The notes beneath the pieces were generated by a model that had not been told where the DNA came from, did not search any database, and saw only the letters and a list, made by a program, of their open reading frames with translations. From ENR-C20 sp942493145 (GTDB taxonomy: Bacteria > Bacillota > Clostridia > Acetivibrionales > DTU013): 64,000 nucleotides of DNA. Location: contig OW818679.1 of assembly GCA_942493145.1 (NCBI GenBank), positions 3,844,001 to 3,908,000 of the forward strand, written 5' to 3'. Shown here in pieces: positions 61,656 through 64,000 of the stretch; within the stretch, counting starts at the first letter, position 1; each line of letters begins with the position of its first letter. A program made the position numbers and the translations under genes.

Positions 61656-62249
61656 ATGAGATGTGAAAAGCTCCGTATGTTACTAGACAAGGCGAACGTA
61701 CTAGCTGAAAATAACATTTGGGGAGAAAAGTCATACGTTATTAATAAGAAAATTTGGGAAGCAGATATAAATAATTTCACCGCTTGTACAAGGCTTGCCA
61801 AATATTATAAACTCGCCGACAATTTAACCGATGCAAAAAAAATGTATTTAAAAGCATTGGATATCAATCCTAACAACTATGAAGTGATGAATAACCTGGA
61901 CGAGCTTAAAAGAATTCAGGAAGAAACAAAGTTCATAGACCATTTGACAACAAGCAGGCTGTGCTATGAAACCGGCCAAAAATTAACTCAAAAAGGCCAT
62001 CATTGGATTGCAAGCAGATGTTATTTAAAAGCATATGGCATAGAGCCATTGTTAAGATATGGTGTGGGATTGGCAAAAAGTTATTACAAATTGGCTGAGC
62101 ATGATAAAATTAGAGGGCTATATACTGACCTTATGAATAATAATCCTTCGCTTGAAATTATTGAAGATATACAAGTTGAGTTTGAACGATTATTAAAATA
62201 TAAGAACTCTGAGCAAAAAAAAGAAAATACTGCAATTTGTTTTTCGTGA
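61656..62249 (+). CDS. TPR-type protein
   Basis: 197 residues, soluble, helical. At least two TPR-like units (CTRLAKYYKLADNLTDAKKMYLKALDINPNN and CYETGQKLTQKGHHWIASRCYLKAYGIEPLLRYGVGLAKSYYKLAEHDKIR). Asn/Lys-rich composition is more AT-driven than the genes to its right. GGGGAAGGAAGCTATT precedes the ATG, 16 nt after YggT. A scaffold role is assumed only. Confidence 0.7.
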   Translation: MRCEKLRMLLDKANVLAENNIWGEKSYVINKKIWEADINNFTACTRLAKYYKLADNLTDAKKMYLKALDINPNNYEVMNNLDELKRIQEETKFIDHLTTSRLCYETGQKLTQKGHHWIASRCYLKAYGIEPLLRYGVGLAKSYYKLAEHDKIRGLYTDLMNNNPSLEIIEDIQVEFERLLKYKNSEQKKENTAICFS

Positions 62250-62265
62250 TCAATTCATATATATT

Positions 62266-62294
62266 TGCAGCCACCCTGTCCTTTGTGTTATAAT
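62266..62294 (+). promoter_or_regulatory. Candidate promoter P1 upstream of the ABC-F gene
   Basis: TTGCAG - 17 bp - TATAAT (62289-62294). It lies upstream of the 62309 hairpin. Good -10, weak -35. Confidence 0.45.
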
Positions 62295-62308
62295 ATGCCG
62301 ATGCCTGT

Positions 62309-62348
62309 ATAAGTTGCATTTAGTAATTCATATGCAACTTATATTTTT
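62309..62348 (+). terminator. Intrinsic terminator, or attenuator of the ABC-F gene
   Basis: ATAAGTTGCAT-12 nt-ATGCAACTTAT, a perfect 11-bp stem, followed by ATTTTTG. It can end the TPR operon or, if P1 is used, sit in the ABC-F leader. Confidence 0.75.
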
Positions 62349-62383
62349 GATGCAGTCAGTCAATAAAATGAAGTGACTAATTT

Positions 62384-62412
62384 TTACATCACATAAAATC
62401 TAAAAATATAAT
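62384..62412 (+). promoter_or_regulatory. Candidate promoter P2 of the ABC-F gene
   Basis: TTACAT - 17 bp - TATAAT, downstream of the hairpin and about 70 nt upstream of the GTG. Confidence 0.5.
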
Positions 62413-62479
62413 TCATTTTATATTTTATATAGAAGTAAGTTATAAACAACATCTAGAACGAAAAGGACGGTAGTTACAA

Positions 62480-64000
62480 GTGATCAGTGCAAACGGCATA
62501 TCCCTAAGATACGGTGGACGCTCATTGTTCGACAATGTGAATATCAAGTTCACACCCGGCAATTGTTACGGCATAATTGGAGCAAACGGCTCAGGTAAAT
62601 CAACCTTTCTGAAGATCCTTTCAGGAGAGATCGAGGCTAACACCGGTGATATATCGATCTCATCGGGAGAAAGGCTGGCGGTTCTCAAGCAGAATCATTA
62701 CGAATTTGACGAATATGAAGTGCTCAAAACAGTCATGTTGGGCCATAAAAGGCTCTGCGAAATAATGGATGCAAAAGAAATACTTTATGCAAAGGCCGAT
62801 TTCTCCGAAGAGGATGGAATAAAGCTTTCAGAGCTGGAGGCGGAATTCGCCGAGCTGAACGGCTGGGAGGCTGAATCTGAAGCCGCAACCCTGCTGAACG
62901 GTCTTGGTATCAGCGAAGATCTTCATTATAAAAAGATGATTGACCTGGACGGCAACGACAAGGTCCGCGTGCTTCTTGCGCAGGCCATCTTTGGCAGCCC
63001 TGATATCCTGCTGATGGACGAACCTACAAACCATTTGGACGTAGCCTCCATCAGCTGGCTGGAAAACTTCCTGTATAATTTTGAGAATATCGTCATCGTG
63101 GTATCCCATGACAGGCATTTCCTCAACAAGGTCTGCACCCATATCGCAGACATCGATTACAGCAAGATCCAGCTTTATACCGGCAACTACGATTTCTGGT
63201 ACGAGTCCAGCCAGCTGGCACTCCAGCAAGCCAGGGACGCAAACAAAAAGACAGAAGCCAAGATAGCTGAGTTGCAGGAGTTCATTCAGCGATTCAGTGC
63301 AAATGCATCTAAATCAAAACAGGCAACCTCAAGGAAAAAGCAGCTTGATAAGCTTACCATTGAAGATATAAGACCATCATCAAGGAAATATCCCTTTATC
63401 GATTTCAAACCGGAAAGGGAAGCAGGCAATGTGCTTCTCGAGGTGAATGGGCTTTGCAAATCGTCCGACAGCGAAATCGTACTGAATGATTTGTCCTTTA
63501 CTGTAGACAAGGGCGACAAGATTGCCTTCGTAGGTTCTGAAGGACTGCCTAAGACTACACTTTTTAAAATCCTCATGGGAGAGCTTAAAGCTGACAGCGG
63601 TGATTTCAAATGGGGTATCACTACCTCGCAGGCATATTTCCCCAAGGATAACTCAGAATTCTTTGACGGCGTAGATCTTACACTGGTGGAATGGTTGAGG
63701 CAGTACTCGAAGGAACAGACTGAAACCTTCCTCCGCGGCTGGCTGGGCAGAATGCTGTTCTCTGGTGAAGAGGCGCTCAAGAAGGCCTGTGTCCTTTCCG
63801 GTGGAGAAAAAGTCCGGTGCATGTTTGCAAGAATGATGCTGTCCGGAGCGAATGTTCTTCTGATGGATGAGCCGACAAACCATCTTGACCTTGAATCCAT
63901 CACTGCGCTGAACAACGGACTGATAAGATACCCTGGCACAGTACTGTTCGTGTCCCATGACCATCAGTTTGTTCAAACAATAGCTAACAGGATAATTGAG
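62480..64000 (+). CDS. ABC-F family ATPase (YkpA/YbiT-like), cut by window edge
   Basis: 507 residues visible. First ABC domain: VISANGISLRYGGRSLFDNVNIKF, Walker A GANGSGKST, signature-like DLDGNDKVRVLLAQAIF, Walker B ILLMDEPTNHLD. A charged linker (~250-300) follows. Second domain: degenerate Walker A GSEGLPKTT, normal signature LSGGEKVRCMFARMM, Walker B LLMDEPTNHLD. No membrane segments: ABC-F proteins act on ribosomes, as translation factors or resistance proteins. The altered second P-loop is usual in the YkpA/YbiT subgroup. Start GTG 62480; the stop lies beyond the window. Confidence 0.9.
   Translation, partial: MISANGISLRYGGRSLFDNVNIKFTPGNCYGIIGANGSGKSTFLKILSGEIEANTGDISISSGERLAVLKQNHYEFDEYEVLKTVMLGHKRLCEIMDAKEILYAKADFSEEDGIKLSELEAEFAELNGWEAESEAATLLNGLGISEDLHYKKMIDLDGNDKVRVLLAQAIFGSPDILLMDEPTNHLDVASISWLENFLYNFENIVIVVSHDRHFLNKVCTHIADIDYSKIQLYTGNYDFWYESSQLALQQARDANKKTEAKIAELQEFIQRFSANASKSKQATSRKKQLDKLTIEDIRPSSRKYPFIDFKPEREAGNVLLEVNGLCKSSDSEIVLNDLSFTVDKGDKIAFVGSEGLPKTTLFKILMGELKADSGDFKWGITTSQAYFPKDNSEFFDGVDLTLVEWLRQYSKEQTETFLRGWLGRMLFSGEEALKKACVLSGGEKVRCMFARMMLSGANVLLMDEPTNHLDLESITALNNGLIRYPGTVLFVSHDHQFVQTIANRIIE

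Overview
The window reads as chromosomal DNA of an anaerobic, spore-forming, Gram-positive Clostridia member. An alpha/beta-type SASP, YtxC, SpoVB-like flippase, MrfA/MrfB, MazEF beside alanine racemase, CtsR boxes and class D sortase machinery are all typical of that class. Frequent TTG/GTG starts with strong GGAGG ribosome sites fit the same assignment. No species is claimed. There is no phage, plasmid, IS transposase, rRNA operon or CRISPR array. Both edges cut genes: cysS on the left and an ABC-F ATPase on the right.

Layout. 1-1261: cysE-cysS, overlapping by ATGA. 1567-4349: a small holin-like membrane protein, a His-Asp-repeat protein and a beta-propeller-like protein. 4455-4760: a convincing 6S RNA gene with its own promoter and terminator. 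4841-10199: an OGG-type DNA glycosylase, cysteine-rich and P-loop/Gls24-like proteins, YtxC and a GME-fold protein. 10498-14872: many small proteins (DUF378, SASP, DUF3892), YitT and TagA. 14981-20103: a DbpA-type helicase and two FAD enzymes. 20167-24467: mazF-mazE, alr, nnr and a coiled-coil protein. 24711-31862: an exopolysaccharide locus (O-antigen ligase, Fe-S protein, flippase, pyruvyl transferase, glycosyltransferase). 32043-35463: a MocR regulator, ptb and a YheO-type regulator. 35460-43008: two large c-di-GMP proteins flanking CtsR-controlled hsp20 and a SpoVB-like flippase. 43010-46592: mrfA-mrfB. 46942-52726: dus, patB-ridA, and an old-yellow-enzyme/FAD reductase with an HxlR regulator. 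52791-55820: tRNA-Arg(CCG) and a two-component system.

The most system-like part is 55980-62249. A FadR/YsiA-like TetR regulator is followed co-directionally by a hemerythrin, a secreted DUF3494 (ice-binding-like) protein ending in an IPNTS sorting signal, a class D sortase overlapping it by 8 nt, and five small envelope-type proteins (YtxH, DUF948-like, a 49-residue two-segment protein, YggT, TPR). A leader of roughly 110 bp occurs twice, upstream of an orphan gene and upstream of the TetR gene. Each copy carries the palindrome TGAATGA-N4-TCATTCA, whose half-sites match the Bacillus FadR operator. I infer a regulon in which an acyl-CoA-type sensor controls a self-contained surface-display module.

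Other non-coding signals: two structurally similar paired-hairpin elements (14909-15003 and 46671-46830), a REP-like hairpin at 4399-4452, tandem CtsR operators at hsp20, an 18-bp palindrome upstream of ptb, operator-like direct repeats near hxlR and the response regulator, and a duplicated translation start before the DUF3892 gene. All assignments come from reading the sequence; no database search was run.
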